From assembly GCA_949752795.1 (NCBI GenBank), contig OX457061.1:33732425-33796424 (forward strand): a stretch of 64,000 nt of DNA, written 5' to 3'. The notes under the pieces were generated by a model. The model worked only from the letters and a program-made list of their open reading frames with translations, was not told where the DNA came from and searched no databases. The position numbers and the translations under genes were made by a program. Below, in pieces: positions 24,300 through 36,560 of this stretch. The stretch comes from Hyperoodon ampullatus. Lineage: Eukaryota; Chordata; Mammalia; Artiodactyla; Ziphiidae. Position 1 is the first letter of the stretch. Each line of letters starts with the position of its first letter.

Positions 24300-24375
24300 G
24301 GGCCCTGTACTGTGAATGAGGGAGAAAACAGAGATGAATCAGGCATGCTCTCTGCCTCCATGGGACTCACAGATA
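24300..24375 (-). mobile_element. L2-like fragment
   Basis: 'gggccctgtactgtgaatga', 'gagggagaaaacagagatga' and 'catgctctctgcctccatgg' follow the minus-strand L2 pattern (element total then 'lump sum' tail). Short. Confidence 0.4.
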
Positions 24376-24620
24376 CTTAAGTAAGAGAGAGGATGAAGGA
24401 GGTGAGCACAGACCCCATGCTCTGAGGTGAGAACTAACTGAGCCAGAAGACGGGACATTAGTTAAAGGAGCAGGGGCTGTGAGAATTGGGGGCAAAATGA
24501 GTGAAAGAACAGGCCTGGGAAAAGCTGTAAATGGAGCCCAAGAATGAGGAAGGAGGCACGGAGATGGATGGGTTTCAGAAGACACAATGTTTTCGGTTCT
24601 CCTACCCTTATCAAACTCAC

Positions 24621-24776
24621 CGTTCGGGCCTGTGAGGATGACAAATGAGCCACAAATAAGACCAATCTCCCAAAGATCCAGGGCTAGCCAGGAAGTTGGC
24701 TGGATGAGAGGGAGGCACTTCTCTGTGGTAAAAGCATGGCTCAGATTTCGCCCTAAGTTGAGGTCTTCCATGGCCT
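24621..24776 (-). other. exon-like stretch (weak candidate)
   Basis: On the minus strand, an acceptor-like CCTCACACACAG is followed by GGCCATGG, a good start context, and then 50 codons to a strong donor-like ACG|GTGAGT at 24620. The peptide ends ...GSFVILTGPN, which superficially resembles the start of a nucleotide-binding loop, but the lysine part would have to lie in another exon. No other exon is seen and no family is recognised. Six-base donor matches are expected many times by chance in 64 kb. Confidence 0.1.
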
Positions 24777-25214
24777 CTGTGTGTGAGGGGAGGATGAGGA
24801 AAAGTGAAGTAAGGAGTTAACAGTCAGTGTAGGGGTGCAAATCTGGGGGAATAAGGCAAGAGAAGCAGTCCTATAGACCCAGATCACAACAGAGAGGCTG
24901 CCCTGTGTGCTCAGGGGTGGGAATGGTTGGGAGTACTCAGAGGAGAATGGTCAAGCTGAAAAAAAAAATGGAAATGGAAGTAAGAATTGTGGCGGGGAGG
25001 GTCTTACAGCCGAGAGAGGATGCCACATTGGCCTTATGAGGCTACAGGAAGACACAAAAGTCCCCACTTCTACATACATGCATAGCTCTTCCCAGCTCTT
25101 GTAAACTGAAGTGGGAGCTGTGAGGCCTTAAGCCACTGCAGGAAGGGCTGAGCTGGGGGCTTGGGGCTAGGTCTCTGTTGTCTCTGTGGTGTCTGAAATC
25201 AGGTAGCCACAGGA

Positions 25215-25250
25215 GGTGACCCTGACCTCACTCATGAGTCAGCCAACACT
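25215..25250. promoter_or_regulatory. possible TGAGTCAGC and nuclear-receptor half-site cluster
   Basis: TGAGTCAGC at 25235-25243 is a perfect AP-1/MAF-type core. It sits just right of GGTGACCCTGACCTCA, which holds two AGGTCA-like half-sites on the minus strand. This is a motif reading only, with no evidence of conservation. Confidence 0.15.
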
Positions 25251-26189
25251 TTCAGGTCACCACACACTTGTGAATGTGCCTTCCTGTCTGTCTGGGCTGT
25301 GGTTTGCCTTCACCTGATAAAGACAGAGAGAAATTGAAGTAGAGGGCAAAGGCAGATTTTTATGCCTCAGAAATTTCCACATCATCTACAACAAATAATT
25401 GCTCAAGTGCACCGAAAAGGAAGTCAATCAGCAAATCCACAGGCCTCTCAAGAAACAGACCTGATAGATTCCTGGAATGTTGACTGTTCCAAGCCAGAAC
25501 ACAGGTAGGAAAAGCCTATCATCCACAGGTAGAAGGGAAAAAATAGAAAGTAAAGTAAAAGCTCATATGCTTTTGGCTTCCGTGTGCTATCATTAATCAT
25601 TTTGCTAGGAATGGAGGATAGCTTCCTCGCTGTAAGAGGAAAAGAGAAACAGATTCCTTTGACTAATGTGTTACCCAGATGTTCACCAGACCCCAATATC
25701 TTTTTTTCCCCCACTTGATTTAGAAAAGTGAAAGCTAGCATGACAACTGAGGGGAAGTGGTTCCTGAAGACAACAACACCAATCACTTCTTAGATGTGGC
25801 ATCAATCCACCTTCTGCTGGGGGAAAGGGATTACATGACATCCTGAGAGCTTTCAAGAGCAGTACCCAGCCATCTCCTGACAGAAGTCATGGAAGCATTT
25901 AGAGGACTAGCTCTTTCCTGAATCAGCCATGAGTTAAATCACCTCATAAAATGGAGAGAGGCTTGTATGAAGCCTGTTGCCTGCAGGAGTGGCCCCAATC
26001 TGGAACGCCTTGACACATCCCAGCCTTGCCTGGCTTCCCAGTACATCATGTATTCTTGAGGAGTTCATTGCCAAAAGGTAGAAATAAGTCACATACTTGG
26101 TGGAAATAATTCCTAGAAGCTCCAAATTAGGACAAATGTAAGTCACAAAGACTGCAAGGTTCAACAAATTGACTTAATTCTAAAGAGAG

Positions 26190-26275
26190 TGGGGACTGCA
26201 TCTTTATTTTTCACCACAGACTTCCCAAAGCCTGAGACTCTGTGGGTCTCAATAAGTGTCATTATTTCCCTTTTG
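26190..26275 (+). mobile_element. L2 3' tail fragment
   Basis: 'ggggactgcatctttatttt', 'tcaccacagacttcccaaag' and 'ctcaataagtgtcattattt' are the L2 terminal pattern. Confidence 0.45.
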
Positions 26276-27889
26276 GTTAACTCACAATTTTACTTATATA
26301 AATATTTGCAAATGGAAAGCTTATATTACCATGTTAAATAGTAAATGAATATCTCTTGCCACATGTAATCATGAAACATGAAAAATAAAGTGACAACAGA
26401 GGCATTAAAAATTCACTTCATAGAGATGGTTGCCTATAGAAAGTTTGAGCCTTGTGTTTGCTTTTGCTTTATTTATAAACAAATGAATAAATAAAGATGA
26501 TTAGTAAGTAATGGAGAGGTGATAAGGACATTTGGGCTCCAAATTGCAGCCTTTTCCTTGGTTAATCGGAAGGGCTGGAGAATTTAAAAAGGGAATGCCT
26601 CTTACTATATGAGTCAACAGTATTTAGCATTGTATCTAGATACTTCATCAAAATGACCCCAGTCCCAAGAGGGTAGAATCTCTCACTTTGGAAAACACCA
26701 CATTAGACGGTCTCTAAGGGCCTTTGAACACTGACAGTCAGAAATCTAGTGATATCTTTTAAACTATATCATCAATAAAATTATCAATGTGAGGTGGGTA
26801 TGAATAGATAGGATGGATTTTGGAAGCAATGAATCTGATTTTCTTGCCTAACTTTGGAAAAACAGTCATGTCTTTACAGCCACCCTTCTCCTTAGTCATG
26901 CCATCGTACTGTGGGGCCCCATTATGACTTACCAAGTAATTACATGGATCTGGGTCTCCCAAAACTACAGTTGTTCAGAAAATGAATCTACAGAGCTCAG
27001 GTAGTTTTTCTATACTCTAAAGCAAGGTTTCCATGAAACCTGATGTATAAATAACCTGGGGCTGCCATATATCTTTCTCTAAATCTTTGTCTCTCTAAAG
27101 AGAGTATAATGTCTCTGGAGTTTACTTCTTCCCTGAGTTACTATCAATAAGGTGAAAAACACCCCATTAGTAAAATGAAGACAGGTCCAATAGTAGAAGA
27201 AAGAAAGGAAGTCCCAAAGAATGGATTGAGCTCAGAAGCGTTTTATCCAAGGTAATTCGAGAGTCTATCATCACACCAGAGAAGCCATAGTTAAGAGAAG
27301 CCCATGGTCAAGAGATAAACTGAATTATTATCCAGGGAAAACCAGCTGTGAGTACTGTGGGGAAGTTTTATGGGAGACTGAGCAGTAAAATAAATGAAGG
27401 GAGAATTGAGAAGTAAGGAAGAAGGAGCTAAACTGGTGGTTCAAGAAGCTAAATTGAAAAGGACCCAAGTGCCAGAACAGTCCATCTATGTTGCACCTGC
27501 TGCATGCTGCCAAAGCAAGCATGTGGGCAAAGAAAGAGCCACTTCAAAATTCATAGACAGCATGTGTGTTCAGCATGCCTACATGCTTATAAGCATGTAT
27601 CCATCCATCCATGCTCATGGACCCTTTCCATTCCTCATTGTGTAAGGCTGTGATGAGTGAAAGCAGAGGTGAAGAGAGTATAGATCAAGATGCTGAGAAG
27701 AAAGAAACAAGAAAAGGAAAACTACAAGCACTCAAGGGAGACAGTGTCCAGCAAGCTGAGAGAGGTACAGAAAGTGCCATGGGAAGGAGGTCCAAGGAGG
27801 ATGGGGTCCCAGCTGGCTGGTGTGGAGTCGGGGCGGGGAATGCCTAGAGTTCTCCCAAGATCTCCACCTCATCGTTAATGCAATAAAAG
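26276..27889. other. single-copy stretch, no gene seen
   Basis: Several short open frames at 27328-27878, none with recognised domains. A small ATCC run (TCCATCCATCC) lies at 27600. Nothing that I can name. Confidence 0.35.
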
Positions 27890-28025
27890 GAGTGATTTTC
27901 CTGGAAATGGGGCCTTTAAGCAGTGTTCTGAAGGATTAGGGGAGACCAGGATGGATGTGACAATGGGGAAGGGGGAGGATTTTCAGGCAGAGAAAACAGC
28001 TTGAGCAAAGACAGGGAGGCCATTA
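27890..28025 (-). mobile_element. L2 fragment
   Basis: 'aagcagtgttctgaaggatt', 'gattttcaggcagagaaaac' and 'agcttgagcaaagacaggga' match the minus-strand L2 pattern around the L2 coding end. Confidence 0.55.
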
Positions 28026-28949
28026 TTTACAGCTTCCTAGATGTTTTCTAACCGCAGTAACCAAACCCTAAAGAATCTGTCAGCACATTCAAGGATTACT
28101 GACTGAATCCTCAAAATTTATAGGCAACTGACACAGGAGGGTTGAGCAATTCCAATGACTTTATCATGGCATCCATGATCTTACATGAAAAGCAAGAGGC
28201 AATTGCCTTAATGATTCAAACGATTTTTCTTCGATTCCCCAATTTGAAAATTCTTTTCAATAAAATACCTTGATGTGTTTATAAATACCATATTACAGTA
28301 AAGTGATCCCTTTTGGACCAGGCATTGGCAGGGGGTGGGGGGAGGAATTTCTTGAATGAAAAGTTGGGAAATTCCTGAAAATTTTTTCAAATAACATTTA
28401 AGGCACTTGGAAATTGTAGCTGGTTTGAACACATTTCTGTTCCCAAATACTGCAAGGTAGCAGAGCTTACTTCTACTGATGAGAATTCTTCCCCTTAACC
28501 ACATTAGTGCATTTCAACTAATTCTCTTGATATTTCAGGTGGAATAAAAAGAGGAAAATGTTGACCTTTAATAAACATCTTAGGAAAATGATAAAAATAA
28601 AGGATAACACCTTCACTCCAAAATAAAAGTGCTACATTTTTTTAAACTTCTATTTTAAAATGAAACAAATGAGATTCAAAGAAATTAAGGAAATGCCCCA
28701 AGTTCATTCACAAATAAGGGAAGGAAGATTAGAGTGAGGCACACTAGATCCCCCTGTCAGTCTTTTATTTGAACAATGCTCTTGGCCCTCCCCTCTGTAC
28801 TTTAACCCTAGACCTGGAACCACCTCTGCTTACCCCTCTCCTCTTCCCTGGATCTGCAAGCTGGAACTGAATTCTACTCCATGTGAAATTCCTTCCACCT
28901 TGCCACCTCCAGAAGATGAGACTAGTTATAGAAAATCTTGCTCTTCTCC

Positions 28950-30300
28950 CAGTCTTCCCCATCTCAGTAAATGGCATTATCACCCACTAGGTAGCTAAAA
29001 CTAAAAAACTCAGGAGATATTCTTGACTTCCCTCTTCCCCTCTTTATTAGTTTCCTGTGGTTGCCATAACAAATTTACCACAAACTTGGCTTAAAACCAC
29101 AGAAATATATTCTTTCACAGTTCTAGAGGCCAGAAGTCCAAAACTAAACGTTGGCAGGGTTGATTCCTTCTGGTGGCTTTGAAGGAGAATCCATTTCATG
29201 CCTCTTCTACCTTCTGTTGGCTGTGAGCAATCCTTGGCATTCCTTGACTTGTAAATGCATGACTTTAATCTCTGCCTCTGTCTTCACATGACCTACCCCT
29301 CTGCGTCTCTGTGTCTGTCTGTTTTCTGTCTCTTATAAAGACATTCACCTTGGATTTCAGACCTAGTGTAATCCAGGATGATTTTATCTCAAGATCCTTA
29401 TCTTAATTATATCTGCAAAAACCCTTATTCCAAATAAGGTCACATTCTGAGGTTCTAGGTGGACATATCTTTGGGGGCCACAATTCAACCCACTACAGCC
29501 TCCTTCCCACATCAAATCAGTCTCAAGTCCCATCGACTTTACTTCCACCATATATTCCATTATCATTTCCTTCTTGCCACCTTCATCAGCACCATTCAGG
29601 CCAACACCACCATCATCATTCCTTGGACCACTCCTGCAGCAGCCTAACTGGACTCCCTGCCTCCACACTCAGATCTTTCTATCCCTTCTCTCCACCACAA
29701 TCTGAGTGATTTTTTTTTAAATTTGTATCTTATCTCTCCCCTACTTAAAATTCTCCACAGACTAATCACTAACTTAGCATAAAACCCAGACTCCTCTCCA
29801 CAGCCTCCTGAGACCTCAGGCTAACCTACAGCTCCCGCCCCCCTGGGGTTTTTGCTGATCCTCAGATACTTCAGACTTATTTCCTCCTTGGAGTTTGTTC
29901 CTAGCTTTTCTTCCAACAAGCATGCCTTTTTTGGTCCCATTTCCCTATCTCTACATGGCCAACACCCTGTCATTCAAATTCAACCTAAATGTCACCTCCT
30001 TGAAAGGCCTTCCTGACCACCAAGAAGAAGTTACTACCTAGGAAATTTTCATCAAAGCACTTATTTCATCTGCTAAGCATCCAGCACTGTCTGACAGCTT
30101 TCTTGTTTACTTGTTATTAGTTTCGTGGTGGTTGTCTGTTCATTCATTCTTTTATCAATGTCCCATTCCCACTAGAATATATGTTCTGAAATCAGAGATT
30201 TTGTCTATTCATTCACTATTAAATCTTCAACACCAGAACTTTTTGCAACATAATAGTTTCTCAATAAATGTTTGCCGATTGACCAAATAAGTGAATGAAT
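28950..30300 (+). mobile_element. L2 copy, split by an LTR
   Basis: The left part (about 28950-29043) has 'aggagatattcttgacttcc'. The right part (29498-30300) has 'cacatcaaatcagtctcaag', 'cccatcgactttacttccac', 'cagcctaactggactccctg', 'ccacaatctgagtgattttt', 'tgtcacctccttgaaaggcc', 'ttcctgaccaccaagaag' and the tail 'tctcaataaatgtttgccga'. Both parts join in L2 order, with an MLT1-type LTR between them. About 900 bases of L2 3' sequence in total. Confidence 0.85.
29044..29497 (-). mobile_element. MaLR (MLT1-type) LTR inside L2
   Basis: Reverse complement of an ERVL-MaLR LTR: 'ttagtttcctgtggttgcca', 'taacaaatttaccacaaact', 'cagttctagaggccagaagt', 'tggcagggttgattccttct', 'cttataaagacattcacct', 'ccaaataaggtcacattctg' and the end 'cacaattcaacccactaca'. 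It divides an L2 copy whose two halves are otherwise contiguous, so it inserted after the L2. Confidence 0.85.
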
Positions 30301-30899
30301 TAATTAAAGTTACAAATGCTTAAAGATCCTGACTTGTGGATGGGTAATAGCACACAGCTGCTGAAACCATCTGATAGGGAGAAGTCTGGCTACCCAGGAA
30401 TGTCCACAGATACCTTCTCAAGCTTGGGGCAAGAGATCTCCAACTGCTAGAGAATCAGACCCAGAACCTTGCTTTCTTACCTGCAGTTAAGTGTATATAA
30501 TTCCATGCTGGAGTTGACTAGATCAGTGTAATTAAGAAGGGCATGGACACCAGCAACAGTTATAGAACCTGGAGAACTTAGAATGAAAACTAAAACTTGG
30601 TTTGGCCATGAAAAAAATCATATGACAAATACAATGGGTCTCCTGATCCCATGAATCATAATGATTACATATCTCATTCAACATATGCCAAATTAATAAA
30701 ATTGTAAATGTTTTCAGTGACAACAATAAATCATGGGGGGGGGGCAACAGCATGTGTTACATAAGTGATCTGAGACCCACACGGCCAACATTGGGAATTG
30801 CCAAAAACTGAGCCACAGAGTAGCCAGAGCAGCTTTTGAAACAAGAGGTCAAATGAGACACTGCTTTGATAGATGAGATGAGAAAAAGAAGGATGGTGG
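30301..30899. other. single-copy stretch, no gene seen
   Basis: Contains a run of ten G (30736-30745 area) in an otherwise AT-rich stretch. No frame with a recognisable motif. Confidence 0.4.
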
Positions 30900-31006
30900 C
30901 GGGGTGACCAACGTGTCTCTATTTGCCTGAGACCTTCTTGGTTTTAGCACTGAAAGTGATTCTGAAATCCCTTCAGTCCTGGGCAAACTGAGATGGTTGT
31001 GACCCT
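30900..31006. mobile_element. short inverted-repeat element (MITE-like)
   Basis: About 107 bases with imperfect terminal inverted repeats of roughly 30 bases: GGGGTGACCAACGTGTCTC on the left matches the reverse complement of the right end (AGGGTCACAACCATCTCAG). The centre has 'tggttttagcactgaaagtg'. This is a common mammalian DNA-transposon fossil; I am not sure of the family name. ATGGTG flanks both sides and may be part of a TSD. Confidence 0.6.
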
Positions 31007-32034
31007 AAATGGTGAGGACTCAAGGCTGAACTACCCATCTGTTGAATTACTAAGTCAGTGACCCTATTTCATTCCCAACTCAAATGTCTGTACAACATTC
31101 ACTGTTGTTTCATGTGCTCTGGTTTCTCTCTCTTACTAAATGTTAAGGACACTGTTTTTAAAATGTTTCTCCCAGCAGTGCCAGCCACCTGAACCTTGGG
31201 CCCATCTCTCTGGCTCAAAGACCCCACATGCTACTTCTGCCTGGGAGCAAATGCCCCCTCCCCTAGCCAACAAGTGAAGTCAACACGCCTAGCTCCTCTC
31301 TCTATGGAACCCCTATCACCTGCCCTCTCGGTGTCTCCTGAGCTTCCTCCAGCCCCAGAACCCACACATTCTTGGTGCTGCTATCACCTTCATGGTACAA
31401 TCCTATCACACTTGACCCAGGCTGTTCTTTTATCTTTAGTCCAAATCCATCTGCTTTCTGTCTTTCAGAGATTTCTCATAGTTCTGATTCACCATGTCCC
31501 TTCTTTCCCCGTATCAGGTAGATACAGATTTATTTTAATATCTGTCTTCTCTATTATTTCCTGGACTTGGTGACACAGAAGTGACTATAATATATGCTCA
31601 AGCTACCATTTTAAAAATATACAGCTCGCGTAATTTAATTCCAATTTAGGGACACCTGACAATGCATCTAATGTTAAGAGGAAAAATAAGAATGCAAAAA
31701 TATATAAAATAAGCAAATAAATTAAACACCCACCACCTCCAAATGTATGGACAGCACTATTAGCTGCAAACAGAGGGAGGAGAGTATCCTGGATCTGCTT
31801 TTCTACCTTTGGTGTGTTGCTCATTGATTTTATGCCTGAACATCTCTTTTTCCTGTAGTTTTAAGGCACAACTAGATCATGAGATCTACTCATGAGCTCA
31901 GAAACTCTCTATACGTGAGTTATTCAGACAAAAGTAGGGGTTTTGGGGGGGTTTGTTTTGTTTTGCTTTGCTTTGTTTTTTAATGTGGCTCAGCTAGGTA
32001 GTTGCAGTAGAATGGGGGCAAATGAATAAGTGTT
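31007..32034. other. unassigned stretch with a T/G-rich simple repeat
   Basis: 31931-31982 is a GTTTT/GCTTT-type simple repeat. 31196-31573 holds a 125-codon plus frame with no motif that I recognise; it may be part of an old LTR. No gene supported. Confidence 0.35.
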
Positions 32035-32640
32035 AATTGAGTCCCTTTTGTGGCCTGCTGCTTGGGATCAATGGGTGCTCTCTGGGATGCTGAGATGGAT
32101 ATGGCCCAGCCTCTGCCCATATGGAGCCTGCTATCTGGGCAGGAAAATGAACACTCAGATAAGTCAGAATACATAAAATAGCATGAAATAAACACACCCA
32201 AACCAGGACTGCAGAAATGCAGAGGAGTAACTGACTATTCCTCATCAAGAGAATCAAGAAAACCTTCACAACAAAGATTATTTTTAATCTCAGCCTTGAA
32301 GAATGAGTATGAGAAAGTAAGGAGGGTGTTGCTGGGCAGCATGAGTGATGACAACGGTGCCTGATCTTGAAGGGTCTTGAACACCATGCCCATGAACTTT
32401 ATTCTATACACTGTGGACATGTCATGAAGTACTTTGAGAAAGAGTATGATGTGCAAAGAGCTTTGCTTCTGAAAGCTCACGCTGGTGCCTATGCACAGGG
32501 TGAGTGGGACACAGAGAGATGGAGCAGGGCCCTGACCAAGGTAGGGATAGAGGGACTGTGAGACAGAGCCTTTATGAAGGGAAAATCAACAGAGTTAAGG
32601 ACTGATTGGAGCCGGAGGAAGAGGTAGAAGGAGTTAGACG
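32035..32640 (-). mobile_element. L2 copy, minus strand
   Basis: Minus-strand L2 order: 'tggagcctgctatctgggca', 'gaaaatgaacactcagataa', 'aatctcagccttgaagaatg', 'ttgaagggtcttgaacacca', 'catgaactttattctataca', 'cactgtggacatgtcatgaa'. Diverged; boundaries approximate. Confidence 0.65.
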
Positions 32641-33019
32641 ACTCTGAGGTTTGGAACTGAAGCAATTTTTTACGTCTCATTGAAATTGGGAGCAAAAATG
32701 ATTGGGAGGGAAAAGATAATTTTGCTGGGCCTAGTGCTCATTCTTACTTGGAAAGATTACCAGGGCTGAACATCAGCTCTTGCCACGATTTCTGGGAATG
32801 GCAACCGTCATTTTTTTCAAACAGATAATAATTAGCACTCCCCTCAGGTCTTTTGCCCACTCCTTCAGTGACCGCCTCTAATACAAACAGCCAAGAGGGT
32901 TTTCAAGCTCATCAGGATATTTCTGCCAACTTCCTCCATCCCAACACACTAATTAACCCCTTTCTGTCACCCTCAAAGGAGGCAATCAGAGGCACAAAGA
33001 ACACAAAGCAAAAAGAACA

Positions 33020-33115
33020 CAAGGTTTAGAATCAAAACAGGCCTCCAAAACCAACTTCTCTACTTCCCCACTGCATGACCTTTGGGCAAATTTCTTAACG
33101 GATCTGTAGGTGATG
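33020..33115 (+). mobile_element. MIR fragment
   Basis: 'aaggtttagaatcaaaacag', 'ccccactgcatgacctttgg' and 'gcaaatttcttaacggatct' follow the MIR core. Partial. Confidence 0.55.
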
Positions 33116-33454
33116 AAGCTCTAAATGCAACTGGGCTCTGCATTCTCCATCATCAGACGGCTGGGTAGTGTTGGCTTTTGGTGACCACCCAAGGCTGCCT
33201 TCGGAGTGAACGCTGGTTTCATCCACTATCTGCTTATCACAGCAGCATCCTTGTTATCAGCCACAGCGAGAATAGACCAAACGCCCCACTCAGGGCAGCA
33301 TGGGTGGATGAGCAATTATCAGCTAATTCTAGGCAGTGAGAGAAGCCAGGGCAGACAAAGCAGGCTAACCATCCAGGAGAAATGAGCCACTCCCTCAGCA
33401 ATCACACAACACTGGGTCTGTATGTGTGCCTAGGGAGAATCTCATTTCAAACAG

Positions 33455-33800
33455 GTCATTGTATCATCATAATTAATATCTTACATCTGTACAGTGTTTT
33501 ATAGTTTTAAAAGCATTTTCATATTCATTATTTGATCCTCACAGAAACTCTCAGAGCTACAGATTGTATGTCCATTTTACAGTTGTTAATAATTATGATT
33601 AGTAACAAAATATGGTAATTACACTATATTACACTATATTATTAATTAGTTACTGTGTTCCATGTATTGTGCTAGAAGCTTAGCTTGCATTATCCCATTT
33701 AATTCTCACAACTCCAAATGGTAGGCAATACTAGTATCACTGCTTTACTAAGGAAGAAACTGAGACTGAGAAGTTAAGTCAATTCCACAAGGCCCTCCCT
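33455..33800 (-). mobile_element. two adjacent MIR fragments, minus strand
   Basis: The first (33455-33585) has 'gtacagtgttttatagtttt', 'catattcattatttgatcct' and 'gtccattttacagttg'. The second (33625-33800) has 'ccatgtattgtgctagaagc', 'tatcccatttaattctcaca', 'aggaagaaactgagactgag' and 'aagttaagtcaattccacaa'. The repeated order of MIR blocks shows two insertions. Confidence 0.7.
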
Positions 33801-34424
33801 GTTAACCACTGACCAGGTTGCTTTTCTAGGAGCAGCAGAAGGAGGCAGAGCATGGTGAAGAGCTGCTTCAGAGGTTACAGGGTTAGTAAGTGTAGAGTTG
33901 TGAATTAACCTATAATCCCTTACTCTAGAACCTATATTGTCCCTACTACCCTCTGCCTCCACATGTGCTTGAAAGAACACAGTGGTAAAGACCAACTCCC
34001 ATTCTCTCATGATGCATGAGATAAGAGTATAAGAAGTGACCATTGGGCATCTATGAAACCCTCTTGGGCCTCACTAATCTCACAGTCTGTCCTTCTCCAC
34101 TCACTGATATTACAGCTGCTGAGTGCTGCCTGCAGTGGGAGTTCGTGCATTTGACCCTCTAGCTAACCCCCTTCCTTGTTTTACTGGGCTTCATGGTCAA
34201 TGATTTCAGCTGGACTCTCACAAGAGCCCCAATTCCTTGGCCCCTTACAGCCCACTGCATGAGCCCTGCCAAGTATAAACCCAGATATTGGTCATTCTTC
34301 CAAATCTTCTTGATATCTGTAAATATTCCTAAGATGATGCAAGCTCAACTAATTTCTGTTTTGTCTTGATTACCCTAAGGAGTCCATGGCCTCTGAGGGG
34401 ATAACAGAGTGGTGGTAGATTGGC

Positions 34425-34985
34425 TACTGCAATAGCCTCTTTCCTAATGGGGCTCTTTTCATTCCTTCTCCTTGCTCAATCCATATGCCCCCATGACACA
34501 AGGCCAATCTTTCCACAACAGAGATCTGATTTTGCCTCATCCCTGCTCAAAAACCTTCACTGACTCCTAGTTGCATAAGAATAGACTGTAAATGCCTCAT
34601 CCCATATTGACTCAAAACTTGATTCCTGCCTTCTTCCCATCTGTTCCTACCCACTACTATCATTTCAATTATTATTCCCCATAGGACCTTCACTTTCTCA
34701 CCTTGTGTTTTGCTCAGGCTGTTAACTCTGCCACAATGTCTTTTCCTTCATGCTTAAGTCTGACCGTCATTTTTCAAGGCCTAGTTCAAAATCTCACCCC
34801 TCCATCAATTCCCTCCAAAACACTCCTCTCAGGATAACTTCTTCTTCATGGTATTCCCCAAACATGTTATTTGTGCTATGTTAGCATTATATTCATGAAT
34901 GAGAGTCATATATGTGTATCTATATCCCCTACTTGATTGAGAGTTCCTGGAGGGAAAGGATTAGATATTATTCATTTTTGTCTTT
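34425..34985 (+). mobile_element. L2 copy
   Basis: L2 blocks in order: 'ctgcaatagcctctttccta', 'ccaatctttccacaacagag', 'atctgattttgcctcatccc', 'aaaaccttcactgactccta', 'ccttctttcccatctgttcc'-type, 'tttcaaggcctagttcaaaa', 'ctttgattgagagttcctgg'-type end. Diverged; gene content none. Confidence 0.7.
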
Positions 34986-36279
34986 CTTTTCAAACAAAAA
35001 ATAATGCTTTATACAATATAGAGCCTGATAAGGTGGAAAATGCTAGACTTGGAAGTTAGAAGATGGGTAGGTAAAATGTTAGCTGATAATTGATGACCAT
35101 GAACTAGCAGGTCCCAGCAGAGAAGTAGCTCGTCCTCTCCAAGTTTCTTTCCATCCTCACACTAACTCCGAGGTCTTTGCTGTCTTCAGAGATGTGCCAG
35201 AGCTGGCAGTGGCTGGGGTCAGCACTGATCCCAGGTCCCTCCCTCCTCATTGCCACACCAGCTCCTGCTGCTTCTCACTGACCTCTGGCCACTATATAAT
35301 CAGTGCTGGTAGCTTTGACATTGGCACATAATAGGCAACATTCAATCACCAAGCCAGGCAGGACTCCAGGTGGAATCTCACCTCTCTCCCCTGTTGATGA
35401 GCCCTGGCTGAACAAAATGGATACTGTATCAGGAAGGACAAAAGGTACTAAGCGGAAATGTTCGGAGTACTTTTTCTTTCTCTCTGTTTGAAATTCAAAA
35501 TGGGCCAGTGTTGATGGCTTGCTAAAGCATATCTTCCTTCGATTGAAATTTTAGCAAGGAGGAAATTGGTGATCTTATAGCTCAATCATCTCATTTTAAA
35601 AATGCAGAAACTGAGGTACAAAGTATGGGACTATATAAGTGAGGCTCTAGTCAGGAAAATAAAGCTCTAGCTAGCTACATAAGAAATTAGCCACAAAGGT
35701 TTCAGAGGAGCCTAAAAGCCAAGTACAGAATGGAAAGTCAAATCAGAGATTATGAAGAGCTAAAAGCTACCACCATCCCAAGGGCTGGAGGAATAAAGGG
35801 AGTGTGTGGTGTCACCAGAGCCCAGGAGCTGAGGTCACCAAAAGGCAGCTGGAACCATGGCAGAGCTGCCTGGCAGAAGGAGGGACCACAGAGGGAAAGT
35901 TTATTCGATGGCAGACAGAACTGTACAGGAGACTTGGTCACTGTCCTTAGGAAAGGGACACTTTCCTAAGTAGAGAGTGGAGGAGAGAAATATCCTGGCT
36001 TCCTCCCTTCTCTTCCCTCTAATCTCTCACCAGTGCCTCACAGTGACTGAATCTAACCAGAAGCCAGCTGGTAACAGTTCCTGGGAAATGTTGTTTGCAG
36101 GGGTCAGCTCCCTATAACACAGAATGGAGCAAAGAAAGGGCAAGAAAAGGATCTGAGACCAAAGTGGCAAATGAATGGTGCAGGGATTTTTCAATGTCAG
36201 GTCTATTCTATTTCACCTACCCAACATTTCTTGCTCTTGCTGCCTGTGCCAATATTTCTTGAATTTGCTTTCTGCACCG
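34986..36279. other. single-copy stretch, no gene seen
   Basis: A MIR-like core ('ttaaaaatgcagaaactgag') appears at about 35590-35640. Frames at 35303-35969 are short, with no recognised motif. Confidence 0.35.
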
Positions 36280-36560
36280 AGCTCCAAGCCAGGCCCTAAG
36301 CATAGAAGACATAGCTAAGACATTGACTCTGTCCATCCTCGAAGGCCTCTAAGTCCTGAGGGGGAAATAGAAGGAAACAACCTTAATATGATCAGCACTA
36401 TAATAGAAATTGGCAATAAGGGACACGTGAGCTGGACCCATAAGGATAAGTATAGATTTTACAGGGATGGAGACCTTCCAAGCACAGGAAACTGTATAAG
36501 GTGAAGGCATAGAGGCCTAAAAGTACATGGAGAATGAAGGGAGGAAGAAGTCATCTCAAG
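36280..36560 (-). mobile_element. L2 fragment
   Basis: 'ccaagccaggccctaagcat', 'agacattgactctgtccatc', 'gacatgtgagctggacc'-type and 'gcacaggaaactgtataagg' follow minus-strand L2 order. Confidence 0.55.

Noticed and set aside
24367..24771. 134-codon minus frame as a full gene
   Set aside because: Only the first 50 codons have any exon-like context; the rest is proline/serine-rich and continues past a donor-like site into apparent L2. No homolog recognised.
31931..31982. GTTTT/GCTTT repeat as a telomere-like or functional repeat
   Set aside because: Irregular T/G-rich simple sequence with no consistent unit; common in mammals.
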